Program-made: the position numbers and the translations under genes
Notes under the pieces: model-generated
Databases searched by the model: none
What the model was told of the DNA's origin: nothing
What the model saw: only the letters and a program-made list of their open reading frames with translations
Source of the DNA: Burkholderia oklahomensis C6786
GTDB taxonomy: Bacteria > Pseudomonadota > Gammaproteobacteria > Burkholderiales > Burkholderiaceae
Length of the DNA: 64,000 bases
NCBI RefSeq assembly: GCF_000959365.1
Contig: NZ_CP009555.1
Coordinates: 1,178,001 to 1,242,000, forward strand
Direction of reading: 5' to 3'
Shown: positions 19,421 to 28,536 of the stretch, in pieces
Position numbering within the stretch: the first letter of the stretch is position 1
How the letters are laid out: each line of letters opens with the position of its first letter

Positions 19421-19467
19421 CATTTTTGCAGCCCGCGAGGGCGAGCCCTGACGGGCAAGCGTTCATC

Positions 19468-20073
19468 ATGATCAAACTGATCGTCGGCCTCGGCAACCCC
19501 GGGGCGGAATACACCGCGACGCGCCACAACGCAGGCTTCTGGCTCGTCGACCAGCTCGCGCGCGAAGCCGGCGCGACGCTGCGCGACGAGCGGCGCTTCC
19601 ACGGCTTCTACGCGAAGGCGCGCCTTCACGGCGAGGAAGTGCATCTGCTCGAGCCGCAGACGTACATGAATCGCTCCGGCCAAGCGGTCGTCGCGCTCGC
19701 GCATTTCTTCAAGATCCTGCCGGACGAGATCCTCGTCGCGCACGACGAGCTCGACCTGCCGCCCGGCGCGGTCAAGCTGAAATTGGGCGGCGGCAGCGGC
19801 GGCCACAACGGCCTCAAGGACATCTCCGCGCACTTGTCGTCGCAGCAGTACTGGCGGCTGCGGATCGGCATTGGCCATCCGCGCGACCTGATTCCCGAAA
19901 GCGCGCGCGCAGGCGCGAAGCCCGACGTCGCGAACTTCGTGCTGAAGCCCCCGCGCAAGGAAGAGCAGGACGTGATCGACGCCGCGATCGAGCGCGCGCT
20001 CGCCGTGATGCCGACCGTCGTCAAGGGCGAGATCGAGCGCGCGATGATGCAGTTGCATCGCAACGGCGCGTGA
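19468..20073 (+). CDS. pth: Peptidyl-tRNA hydrolase
   Basis: Recycles peptidyl-tRNA released from stalled ribosomes. It has 201 residues with the family motifs [18 protein letters not shown] (catalytic His), [12 protein letters not shown] and HDELDLPPG (catalytic Asp). [12 protein letters not shown] is also present. The ATG at 19468 gives [12 protein letters not shown]. It follows rplY as in many proteobacteria and is separated from it by the terminator. Confidence 0.97.
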   Translation: MIKLIVGLGNPGAEYTATRHNAGFWLVDQLAREAGATLRDERRFHGFYAKARLHGEEVHLLEPQTYMNRSGQAVVALAHFFKILPDEILVAHDELDLPPGAVKLKLGGGSGGHNGLKDISAHLSSQQYWRLRIGIGHPRDLIPESARAGAKPDVANFVLKPPRKEEQDVIDAAIERALAVMPTVVKGEIERAMMQLHRNGA

Positions 20074-20173
20074 ACCGGGCGCCCTTCCCGCCGCCGCTTG
20101 CCGTGCGCGCGGCGGCGCACATCGGTTAAGCTCGTTCTTTTCCTGCTTCTTCTACCGCATCAGGAGCCACGTG

Positions 20174-21241
20174 GTGAGCCGTTACTGGAGCGACATCGTC
20201 CATCAACTCGAGCCGTACGTGCCGGGCGAGCAGCCGGCGCTCGCGCATCCCGTCAAGCTGAACACGAACGAGAACCCGTATCCACCGTCGCCGCGCGCGG
20301 TCGACGCGATCCGGCGCGAGCTCGGCGAGACGGGCGAGGCGCTGCGCCGCTATCCGGACCCCGTCGCGCGCAAGCTGCGCGAGACGGTCGCCGCGCATCA
20401 CGGCATCGCGCCCGAGCAGGTGTTCGTCGGCAACGGCTCCGACGAAGTGCTCGCGCACATGTTCCAGGCGCTCTTGCAGCACGACCGGCCGCTGCGCTTC
20501 CCGGACATCACGTACAGCTTCTATCCGACCTATGCGCGGCTCTATCGCGTCGCATACGAGACGGTGCCGCTCGCCGACGACTTCTCGATCGACGTCGGCG
20601 ACTATCTCGACGACGCCGGCTGCGTGCTGTTCCCGAACCCGAACGCGCCGACGGGCCGTGCGCTGCCGCTCGCGGACGTCGAGCGGATCGTCGCCGCGAA
20701 TCCGAGCTCGGTCGTCGTGATCGACGAGGCGTATGTCGATTTCGGCGCGGAGTCGGCGGTGTCGCTGATCTCGCGCTATCCGAACCTGCTCGTCGTGCAC
20801 ACCGCGTCGAAGGCGCGCTCGCTCGCCGGGATGCGCGTCGGCTTCGCGTTCGGCGATGCGGCGCTGATCGAGGCGCTCACGCGCGTGAAGGACAGCTTCA
20901 ACTCCTACCCGCTCGATCGTCTCGCGCAGGTCGCGACGCAGGCGTCGTACGAAGACGACGCCTGGTTCCAGGCGACGCGCAAGCAGGTGATCGCGAGCCG
21001 CGAGCGGCTCGTCGGCGCATTGGCCGCGCTCGGCTTCGACATCGTGCCGTCGGCGGCGAACTTCGTGCTCGCGCGCCATCCTCGCCACGATGCGGCGACG
21101 CTTGCAACCCGGCTGAAGGAGCGGGAGATTTTCGTGCGGCACTTCAAGCTGCCGCGGATCGATCAGCACCTGCGCATCACGGTCGGCACCGACGCGGAGT
21201 GCGACACGCTCGTCGCGGCGCTGCGCGACTTGCTCGCGTAG
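20174..21241 (+). CDS. hisC: Histidinol-phosphate aminotransferase (second, non-operon copy type)
   Basis: PLP-dependent aminotransferase acting on imidazole acetol-phosphate in His synthesis; related copies can also act on aromatic keto acids. It has 355 residues with [12 protein letters not shown] at the N-terminus, [11 protein letters not shown] (cofactor Asp/Tyr) and PLP Lys in [13 protein letters not shown]. The C-terminal Arg lies in LRITVGT. Two successive GTG codons (20171, 20174) follow AGGAG; the second has better spacing. It stands alone, outside a his operon, convergent with the ferredoxin gene. Confidence 0.88.
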   Translation: MSRYWSDIVHQLEPYVPGEQPALAHPVKLNTNENPYPPSPRAVDAIRRELGETGEALRRYPDPVARKLRETVAAHHGIAPEQVFVGNGSDEVLAHMFQALLQHDRPLRFPDITYSFYPTYARLYRVAYETVPLADDFSIDVGDYLDDAGCVLFPNPNAPTGRALPLADVERIVAANPSSVVVIDEAYVDFGAESAVSLISRYPNLLVVHTASKARSLAGMRVGFAFGDAALIEALTRVKDSFNSYPLDRLAQVATQASYEDDAWFQATRKQVIASRERLVGALAALGFDIVPSAANFVLARHPRHDAATLATRLKEREIFVRHFKLPRIDQHLRITVGTDAECDTLVAALRDLLA

Positions 21242-21364
21242 CGCCTGGCCGGCGCGGATTCACGCGCGAACGCAAGCAAAAACAGGGGCGGCAAGGCGGC
21301 GAGCAGTCCGCCGCCGCATACGAGCGAGCGGCGACGGGCTCGGCCCGCCGGCCGCCGCGACGCG

Positions 21365-22220
<856 letters not shown>

Positions 22221-22300
22221 TCAGGGCCAGGCGCGTCGCGCGCGGCCGCCGACATGGGCGCACGTCGCGACTGCACGCGGCGCCTCGTTTGGAACGCGCA

Positions 22301-22915
22301 TTATTCATCATTTTCGCGTTGCAGCAAATGATAGTGGACGGCGCCCGCCTTGCCGTGCCGCGTCACTTGCCAGCCGGCGAGCGACGCGTGCTCGGACGGA
22401 TCGAGCGGCGCGCCCGCCTCGACGTACAGATAGCCGCCCGGCGCGACGAGATTCGGCGCGAGCGCGAGCGCGCGCGAGAACGCGGCCGCGTCGCCGAACG
22501 GCGGATCGACGAACACGACGTCGAACGAGCGCGGCGCGAGGCCCGCCGCGATGCGCAGCGCGTCGGCTTCGGCGATCTCGATCGCGCGCGCCGCGAGCTT
22601 GTCCTTCAGCACGCGCAACTGCTGCGCGGCGCGCGGATGGCGCTCGACCATCACGACGCTCGCCGCGCCGCGCGACGCCGCCTCGAAGCCGAGCGCGCCG
22701 CTGCCCGCGAACAGGTCGAGGCAGCGCCGGCCTTCGAGATCCTGGCCGAGCCAGTTGAAGAGCGTCTCGCGCACGCGATCGGGCGTCGGACGCAGGCCGT
22801 CCAGGTCGAGCACTGGAAGCGGCGTGCGCTTCCAGTCGCCGCCGATGATGCGGATCGCGTGCGGCTTGCCGCGGCCGGCCGCCGGGGCTCGCCGCGCCGG
22901 AGAGGAACGGGACAT
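22301..22915 (-). CDS. rsmD: 16S rRNA (guanine-966 N2)-methyltransferase
   Basis: Methylates G966 of 16S rRNA using SAM. It has 204 residues. The SAM site is LDLFAGSGALGFEA and the catalytic motif IV is FVDPPFGD. Upstream RIIGGDWKRTPLPV and RPTPDRVRETLFNWL are family signatures. The first about 17 residues are basic and low-complexity. Divergent from ftsY over a 255-base region, the usual rsmD/ftsY arrangement. Confidence 0.96.
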   Translation of the reverse strand: MSRSSPARRAPAAGRGKPHAIRIIGGDWKRTPLPVLDLDGLRPTPDRVRETLFNWLGQDLEGRRCLDLFAGSGALGFEAASRGAASVVMVERHPRAAQQLRVLKDKLAARAIEIAEADALRIAAGLAPRSFDVVFVDPPFGDAAAFSRALALAPNLVAPGGYLYVEAGAPLDPSEHASLAGWQVTRHGKAGAVHYHLLQRENDE

Positions 22916-23050
22916 ACGGAAGAATTCGATATGGAAGCGTTGGAAACGGAATGAACCGGTCGGAAACGGCGCGATGCGCCGCGATGACGCGCACGTTACC
23001 ACAAGCGGCGCGCATGCTCTGCCGCAGCCGCACGGCGAAGCCCGCGCGCC

Positions 23051-23059
23051 TGATAAAAT
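23051..23059 (+). promoter_or_regulatory. Extended -10 upstream of ftsY
   Basis: TGATAAAAT contains TG-n-TAAAAT, an extended -10, 111 bases before the ftsY ATG. The surrounding 255-base rsmD/ftsY gap is otherwise GC rich, with no other clear signal. Confidence 0.5.
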
Positions 23060-23170
23060 GCCGGGTTTCCGGTGCGCGGGCACGCCGCACGCGCGCCGCC
23101 AGGCTCTCGCACAGGGCCCGGCCGGCCGGCGCACCCGGCGCCGCGACCCGCCTCTTCCGCAAGCGAAACC

Positions 23171-24475
23171 ATGTTCAGCTTCTTCAAACGATTCAAGAAA
23201 GCGCCCGAAGCCGCACCGGCCGAGCCGCAGCAAGCACCCGACACGCAGCCGGACGATGCGGGCAGCCCCGCCGCGCCCGAGACCGCGCGGGCCGATACGC
23301 CTGCTACACCGGTCGCGCGCGACGAAGCGCCGGCCGCTGCGCCGTCGAGCCCCGTCGCGCAGCCGTCCGCCGCTGCGAGCGCGCCCGCGACGCCGCCCGC
23401 CGCGTCCGCCGCAACGCCGGAACCGCGGGTTCAGCAGCGGCCGTCCGCAGAACCGGCGCGGCCGTCCGCCGAGCCCGCGCCGTCCGTCGTGATGACGGTC
23501 ACGCCGTCCGCGAACGGCCGCAACGGGGTCGTCGAAACGGTCGAAATCGTGCCGCCGCCCACCCCCGAGCCGGCCGCCAAGCAATCGTGGCTCGCGCGGC
23601 TGAAATCCGGCCTCGCGAAGACGAGCTCGAGCATCACGAACGTGTTCGTCAACACGAAGATCGACGAAGCGCTCTACGAGGAGCTCGAAACGGCGCTGCT
23701 GATGTCCGATGCCGGCGTCGACGCGACCGAGCATCTGCTCGACGCGCTGCGCGAAAAGGTGCGCACGGGCCGCCTCACCGATCCGCAGCAGGTGAAGGAC
23801 GCGCTGCGCGGCCTGCTCGTCGATCTGCTGAAGCCGCTCGAGAAGTCGCTCATGCTCGGGCGCGCGCAGCCGCTCGTGATGATGATCGCGGGCGTGAACG
23901 GCGCGGGCAAGACGACGAGCATCGGCAAGCTCGCGAAGCATCTGCAAAGCTTCGATCAGTCGGTGCTGCTCGCCGCGGGCGACACGTTCCGCGCGGCCGC
24001 GCGCGAGCAGCTCGCGATCTGGGGCGAGCGCAACAACGTGACCGTCGTCCAGCAGGAAAGCGGCGATCCGGCCGCGGTGATCTTCGACGCGGTCAGCGCC
24101 GCGCGCGCGCGCAACATCGACGTGATGATGGCCGACACCGCGGGCCGCCTGCCGACGCAGCTGCATCTGATGGAGGAGCTTCGCAAGGTGAAGCGCGTGA
24201 TCGGCAAGGCGCACGACGGCGCGCCGCACGAGGTGCTGCTCGTGATCGACGCGAACACAGGACAGAACGGGCTCGCGCAGGTGAAGGCGTTCGACGATGC
24301 GCTCGGCCTCACGGGCCTCATCGTCACGAAGCTCGACGGCACCGCGAAGGGCGGCATCCTCGCCGCGATCGCGCGGCAGCGGCCGATTCCGGTGTACTTC
24401 ATCGGCGTCGGCGAGAAGGTCGAGGATCTGCAGCCGTTCAGCGCGGAGGAATTCGCGGACGCGCTGCTCGGCTGA
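23171..24475 (+). CDS. ftsY: Signal recognition particle receptor FtsY
   Basis: GTPase receptor that docks SRP-ribosome complexes at the inner membrane. It has 434 residues. The A domain (about residues 12-130) is Pro/Ala/Glu-rich and low complexity after an amphipathic MFSFFKRFKK N-terminus. The NG domain follows with G1 [10 protein letters not shown], the insertion-box DTFRAAAREQL, G3 DTAGRLP and G4 TKLDGTAKGG. All GTPase motifs are intact. Confidence 0.97.
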   Translation: MFSFFKRFKKAPEAAPAEPQQAPDTQPDDAGSPAAPETARADTPATPVARDEAPAAAPSSPVAQPSAAASAPATPPAASAATPEPRVQQRPSAEPARPSAEPAPSVVMTVTPSANGRNGVVETVEIVPPPTPEPAAKQSWLARLKSGLAKTSSSITNVFVNTKIDEALYEELETALLMSDAGVDATEHLLDALREKVRTGRLTDPQQVKDALRGLLVDLLKPLEKSLMLGRAQPLVMMIAGVNGAGKTTSIGKLAKHLQSFDQSVLLAAGDTFRAAAREQLAIWGERNNVTVVQQESGDPAAVIFDAVSAARARNIDVMMADTAGRLPTQLHLMEELRKVKRVIGKAHDGAPHEVLLVIDANTGQNGLAQVKAFDDALGLTGLIVTKLDGTAKGGILAAIARQRPIPVYFIGVGEKVEDLQPFSAEEFADALLG

Positions 24476-24532
24476 GCCGCGCGGTCGCCCCATCGCGATC
24501 TTCGCGATTCCGCGATCCCGCAGCGCAACGCA

Positions 24533-24560
24533 ACGGGCGCCCCGCAAGGCGCCCGTTTTT
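24533..24560 (+). terminator. Terminator between convergent ftsY and maiA
   Basis: Near-perfect 9-bp stem ACGGGCGCC / GGCGCCCGT with a six-base loop, followed by a T-run on the plus strand. It sits 58 bases after ftsY and 26 bases before the maiA stop. Confidence 0.85.
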
Positions 24561-24585
24561 CATTGGCGTACAGCCGACGCGGCGC

Positions 24586-25230
24586 TCACTCGGCGTCCGG
24601 CTGCGCGGCGGGCGCGGCCGCCTTGAACGCGTCGAGCGTCATCGCGTAGTCATGGATGCGCCGGATCGTCGGGAACCGCTCGAGGCCGATCGAAAAGCGA
24701 TGCGCGTTGAACACCTGCGGGACGATGCAGAGATCGGCGAGCGTCGGCGTATCGCCGAAGCACAGCTTGCCCGTGCGCGGATCGTTCGAAAGACGCGCCT
24801 CGAGCGACTTGAAGCCTTCCTCGATCCAATGGCGATACCACGCGTCCTTCGCGTAGTCGTCGACCTTAAGCGTGTGCTTCAGATACTTCAGCACGCGCAG
24901 GTTGTTGAGCGGATGGATCTCGCAAGCGACCTGCAGCGCGATCGCGCGCACGTACGCGCGGTCGACGGGCGCCTTCGGCAGCAGCGGCACGTCCGGGTAC
25001 GCGTCCTCGAGGTATTCGATGATCGCGAGCGACTGCTGCAGCGGCGATTCGCCGTCGATGAGCGTCGGCACGAGCGCGTCGGGGCTGAGCGCGCGATATT
25101 CGTCGGTCAATTGCTGGCCGCCGTCGCGCAGCAGATGCACGGGCACGTAGTCGAACGGCAGCTTCTTCAGATGCAGCGCGATACGCACGCGAAACGCCGC
25201 CGAACTGCGGAAATAGCTATATAGCTTCAT
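24586..25230 (-). CDS. maiA: Maleylacetoacetate isomerase (zeta-class GST)
   Basis: Glutathione-dependent cis-trans isomerase of tyrosine/homogentisate catabolism, 214 residues. The N-terminal thioredoxin fold has the zeta motif as RSSAAFRVRIAL: the catalytic Ser is kept and the nearby Cys of animal enzymes is Ala. This substitution is common in bacterial MaiA. GESPLQQSLAIIEYLE (GSH site) and the GST C-domain GDTPTLADLCIVPQV follow. Fumarylacetoacetase and homogentisate dioxygenase are not adjacent, so the assignment is from sequence only. Confidence 0.87.
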   Translation of the reverse strand: MKLYSYFRSSAAFRVRIALHLKKLPFDYVPVHLLRDGGQQLTDEYRALSPDALVPTLIDGESPLQQSLAIIEYLEDAYPDVPLLPKAPVDRAYVRAIALQVACEIHPLNNLRVLKYLKHTLKVDDYAKDAWYRHWIEEGFKSLEARLSNDPRTGKLCFGDTPTLADLCIVPQVFNAHRFSIGLERFPTIRRIHDYAMTLDAFKAAAPAAQPDAE

Positions 25231-25424
25231 CAGTGTCCCTCATTGTCTCGACCGTCGATCTTCTCGCCGGCGCCCGCGCGCGGTTTCCGCGATGCGCGCA
25301 AGACCGCGAACCGCGAGACGGGCGTCTTCCCGTCCCGCCGCGCCGAACGCTCCGGCATCGGCCGAAAGTGTAACGCGGCTGGCGCGACGCCGGATTCGCG
25401 CCGCCGATCCGGCGGCACTTTGCC

Positions 25425-25440
25425 GGTGCAGCGCCGTCGC
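25425..25440 (+). promoter_or_regulatory. NtrC-like enhancer site upstream of nirB
   Basis: GCACT-TTGCC-GGTGCA matches the NtrC dyad consensus GCACC-N5-GGTGC with one mismatch. It lies about 130 bases upstream of the sigma-54 promoter, a normal enhancer distance. Confidence 0.6.
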
Positions 25441-25555
25441 GGTGCCCGTTTCGCGTGCGAAATCGTTCGTTCGGCGTGCGCCCGCGCACCAAGCGCACGC
25501 GCGCGATCCGCGCCCGCTTCCCCGCCGCCCTGTTAATTAGCGGCCCAATAAAAAG

Positions 25556-25571
25556 TGGCATGGCGTTTGCT
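25556..25571 (+). promoter_or_regulatory. Sigma-54 promoter of the nirBD-nasA operon
   Basis: TGGCATG-GCGT-TTGCT matches the -24/-12 consensus TGGCACG-N4-TTGCW at all but one fixed position. The invariant GG (25557-25558) and GC (25569-25570) are spaced exactly ten bases apart. Predicted start is about 50 bases before the nirB ATG. Confidence 0.82.
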
Positions 25572-25630
25572 ATTTTCTGTGCATCGAACACGGGCCCCCA
25601 TGACAAGCGGCCCAGTCAGGAGATCCCCCG

Positions 25631-28075
25631 ATGCGGAAGATGAAGCTGGTGATGGTCGGCAACGGCATGGCCGGAGTGCGCACCCTCGAAGAACTGTTCA
25701 AGCTCGCCCCCGATCTGTACGACGTGACGGTATTCGGCGCGGAACCGCATCCGAACTACAACCGGATCCTGCTGTCTCCCGTGCTCGCGGGCGAGCAGAC
25801 GCTCGAGCAGATCGTGCTCAACGACTACGCGTGGTACGAACGGCACGACATCACGCTGCATGTCGGCAAGAAGATCGTGAGGATCGACCGCGTGAAGCGC
25901 GTCGTGATCGCCGACGACGGCACCGAGGCCGCCTACGACCGCCTGCTGCTCGCGACCGGCTCGAATCCGTTCATGCTGCCGATCCCGGGCGCGGATCTCG
26001 ACGGCGTGCTCGGCTATCGCGACATCGCCGACACGCAGGCGATGATCGACGCCGCCGCGCGCCACACGCATGCGGTCGTGATCGGCGGCGGCCTGCTCGG
26101 CCTCGAGGCGGCGAACGGCCTGAAGCTGCGCGGAATGGACGTGACCGTCGTCCATCTCGCGCCGACGCTGCTCGAGCGCCAGCTCGACGCGACGGCGGGC
26201 GGCCTGCTGCGCGCGTCGCTCGAAGCGCGCGGCCTGAAATTCGCGATGCCGAAGGAAACGCAGGCGCTCGTCGGCGACGAGAGCGGCCGCGTGTGCGCGG
26301 TGCGCTTCAAGGACGGCGAAACATGCAAGGCCGATCTCGTCGTGATGGCGGTCGGCATCCGCCCGAACACGGCGCTCGCCGAAAGCGCGGGCCTCTATTG
26401 CAATCGCGGGATCGTCGTCAACGACACGATGCAGACCTACGACCCGCGCATCTACGCGGTCGGCGAATGCGTGAGCCATCGCGGCATCGCATACGGCCTC
26501 GTCGCGCCGCTCTTCGAGCAGGCGAAAGTCGCGGCGAACCATCTCGCGCAATTCGGCATCGGCCGCTACACGGGCTCGGTGACGTCGACGAAGCTCAAGG
26601 TCACGGGCATCGATCTTTTCTCGGCGGGCGATTTTCTCGGCGGCGGCGACACCGAAGACATCACGTTGTCCGATCCGATCGCGGGCGTGTACAAGAAGCT
26701 CGTCATCAAGGACGACAGGATCGTCGGCGCGTGTCTGTACGGCGATACCGCCGACGGCGCGTGGTACTTCAAGCTGCTGCGCGAAGGCCGCAACGTCGCC
26801 GACATCCGCGACACATTGATGTTCGGCGAGACGAGTCTCGGCGACACCGGCCACAGCGGCGCGACGCACGCGATGACGATGGCCGACGACGCCGAAGTGT
26901 GCGGCTGCAACGGCGTGTGCAAGGGAACGATCGTCACGGCGATCAAGGAAAAAGGTCTCTTCACGCTCGACGACGTGCGCAAGCACACGAAGGCGTCCGC
27001 GTCGTGCGGATCGTGCACGGGCCTCGTCGAGCAGATCCTGATGTCGACGCTCGGCGGCGACTATTCGGCGTCGCCGAAGGCGAAGCCCGTGTGCGGCTGC
27101 ACCGACCGCACGCATTCGGAAGTGCGCGCGGCGATCCGCGAGCACAGGCTGCTGTCGGTGCCGTCCGCGATGCACTTCCTCGAATGGCGCACACCGAACG
27201 GCTGCGCGACCTGCCGCCCGGCGCTCAACTATTACTGCATCAGCACGTGGCCGCACGAAGCGAAGGACGATCCGCAATCGCGCTTCATCAACGAGCGCGC
27301 GCACGCGAACATCCAGAAGGACGGCACGTATTCGGTCGTGCCGCGGATGTGGGGCGGCGTGACGACCGCCGACGAGCTGCGACGCATCGCGGACGTCGTC
27401 GACAAATACGCGATTCCGACGGTGAAGGTCACGGGCGGGCAGCGCATCGACCTGCTCGGCGTGAAAAAGGAGGACCTGCCGGGCGTCTGGCACGACCTCG
27501 GGATGCCGAGCGGCCATGCGTACGCGAAGGCGCTGCGCACGGTGAAGACCTGCGTCGGCTCCGAATGGTGCCGCTTCGGCACGCAGGACTCGACGCTGAT
27601 GGGCCAGCAGCTCGAGCGCGCGCTGTGGCGCATGTACGCGCCGCACAAGGTGAAGCTCGCGGTGTCCGGCTGCCCGCGCAACTGCGCGGAATCGGGGATC
27701 AAGGACGTCGGCGTGATCGGCGTCGATTCGGGCTGGGAAATCTACGTGGGCGGCAACGGCGGCACCAAGACCGAGGTCGCGCAGTTCTTCTGCAAGGTGA
27801 AGACGCACGATGAGGTGCTCGAGTACGCGGGCGCGTTCCTGCAGTTGTATCGCGAGGAAGGCTGGTATCTGGAGCGCACCGTGCACTACCTCGAACGCGT
27901 CGGCCTCGACCACGTGAAGGCGCGCGTGCTCGACGACGCCGACAATCGCCGCGCGCTGTGGGAGCGCCTGCAATTCGCGCTGAAGGACGAGCCGGACCCG
28001 TGGCACGACACGAAGGAAGCGCAGGTCGATCTGCGCCAGTTCATCCCGATCGCGGTCGCGCCCGCCGACGCGTGA
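25631..28075 (+). CDS. nirB: NADH-dependent assimilatory nitrite reductase, large subunit
   Basis: Reduces nitrite to ammonium in the cytosol with NADH. It has 814 residues. From the N-terminus: an FAD/NAD(P) oxidoreductase domain (VMVGNGMAGVRT, then the second dinucleotide motif VIGGGLLGLEAANGL), then a BFD-type [2Fe-2S] domain (VCGCNGVCKGTI ... SCGSCTG). The sulfite/nitrite reductase half follows with siroheme-[4Fe-4S] ligands as C-x5-C (CVGSEWC) and C-x3-C (CPRNC). First gene of an operon with nirD and nasA, preceded by the sigma-54/NtrC region, so nitrogen control is likely. Confidence 0.96.
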   Translation: MRKMKLVMVGNGMAGVRTLEELFKLAPDLYDVTVFGAEPHPNYNRILLSPVLAGEQTLEQIVLNDYAWYERHDITLHVGKKIVRIDRVKRVVIADDGTEAAYDRLLLATGSNPFMLPIPGADLDGVLGYRDIADTQAMIDAAARHTHAVVIGGGLLGLEAANGLKLRGMDVTVVHLAPTLLERQLDATAGGLLRASLEARGLKFAMPKETQALVGDESGRVCAVRFKDGETCKADLVVMAVGIRPNTALAESAGLYCNRGIVVNDTMQTYDPRIYAVGECVSHRGIAYGLVAPLFEQAKVAANHLAQFGIGRYTGSVTSTKLKVTGIDLFSAGDFLGGGDTEDITLSDPIAGVYKKLVIKDDRIVGACLYGDTADGAWYFKLLREGRNVADIRDTLMFGETSLGDTGHSGATHAMTMADDAEVCGCNGVCKGTIVTAIKEKGLFTLDDVRKHTKASASCGSCTGLVEQILMSTLGGDYSASPKAKPVCGCTDRTHSEVRAAIREHRLLSVPSAMHFLEWRTPNGCATCRPALNYYCISTWPHEAKDDPQSRFINERAHANIQKDGTYSVVPRMWGGVTTADELRRIADVVDKYAIPTVKVTGGQRIDLLGVKKEDLPGVWHDLGMPSGHAYAKALRTVKTCVGSEWCRFGTQDSTLMGQQLERALWRMYAPHKVKLAVSGCPRNCAESGIKDVGVIGVDSGWEIYVGGNGGTKTEVAQFFCKVKTHDEVLEYAGAFLQLYREEGWYLERTVHYLERVGLDHVKARVLDDADNRRALWERLQFALKDEPDPWHDTKEAQVDLRQFIPIAVAPADA

Positions 28076-28140
28076 TGCGCGTCGATGCGCCGCGCATCAC
28101 GGCGCGCGCCGGCCCGGTCAATCAACAAGGAATTCGAAAC

Positions 28141-28536
28141 ATGTCCGTCACGCCATCCGAATGGATCGCCGTCTGCGAGCTGGGCGACATCCCGCCGCTC
28201 GGCGCACGCGTCGTCACGCGTCCCGCGGGCGCGCCGATCGCGCTCTTTCGCACCGCGAGCGACACCGTGTTCGCGCTGCTCGATCGCTGCCCGCACAAAG
28301 GCGGCCCGCTGTCGCAGGGCATCGTCCACGGCGAGCAGGTCGCCTGCCCGCTGCACGGCTTCAACATCGCTTTCGAGAGCGGCCGCGCGCTGCCGCCCGA
28401 CGACGGCTGCGCGACGGTCTTTCGCGTGAAGCGCGAAGGCGATGCGGTGCTGCTCGATCGCGCGGAATTCGCGACGCTCGGCGTCGACGCCGCGCCGCAA
28501 CCAGTCGCATTCGTTGCGCCGGGCGCCGCGGCATGA
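28141..28536 (+). CDS. nirD: Nitrite reductase small subunit (Rieske type)
   Basis: Partner of NirB. It is a 131-residue Rieske-fold protein with the full ligand set C-x-H ... C-x2-H (CPHKG and CPLHGFN), so it should bind a [2Fe-2S] cluster. Many enterobacterial NirD proteins lack these ligands. A ribosome site AAGGAA precedes the ATG. The stop overlaps the nasA ATG in ATGA. Confidence 0.94.
   Translation: MSVTPSEWIAVCELGDIPPLGARVVTRPAGAPIALFRTASDTVFALLDRCPHKGGPLSQGIVHGEQVACPLHGFNIAFESGRALPPDDGCATVFRVKREGDAVLLDRAEFATLGVDAAPQPVAFVAPGAAA

Larger units (their letters stand above)
25231..25630. other. Regulatory gap between divergent maiA and nirB
   Basis: 400 bases without a supported gene. 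It holds an NtrC-like dyad, a sigma-54 promoter and the nirB ribosome site AGGAG (25618-25622). The 80 bases before nirB are markedly AT richer than the rest. No -10/-35 for maiA could be called with confidence. Confidence 0.7.
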
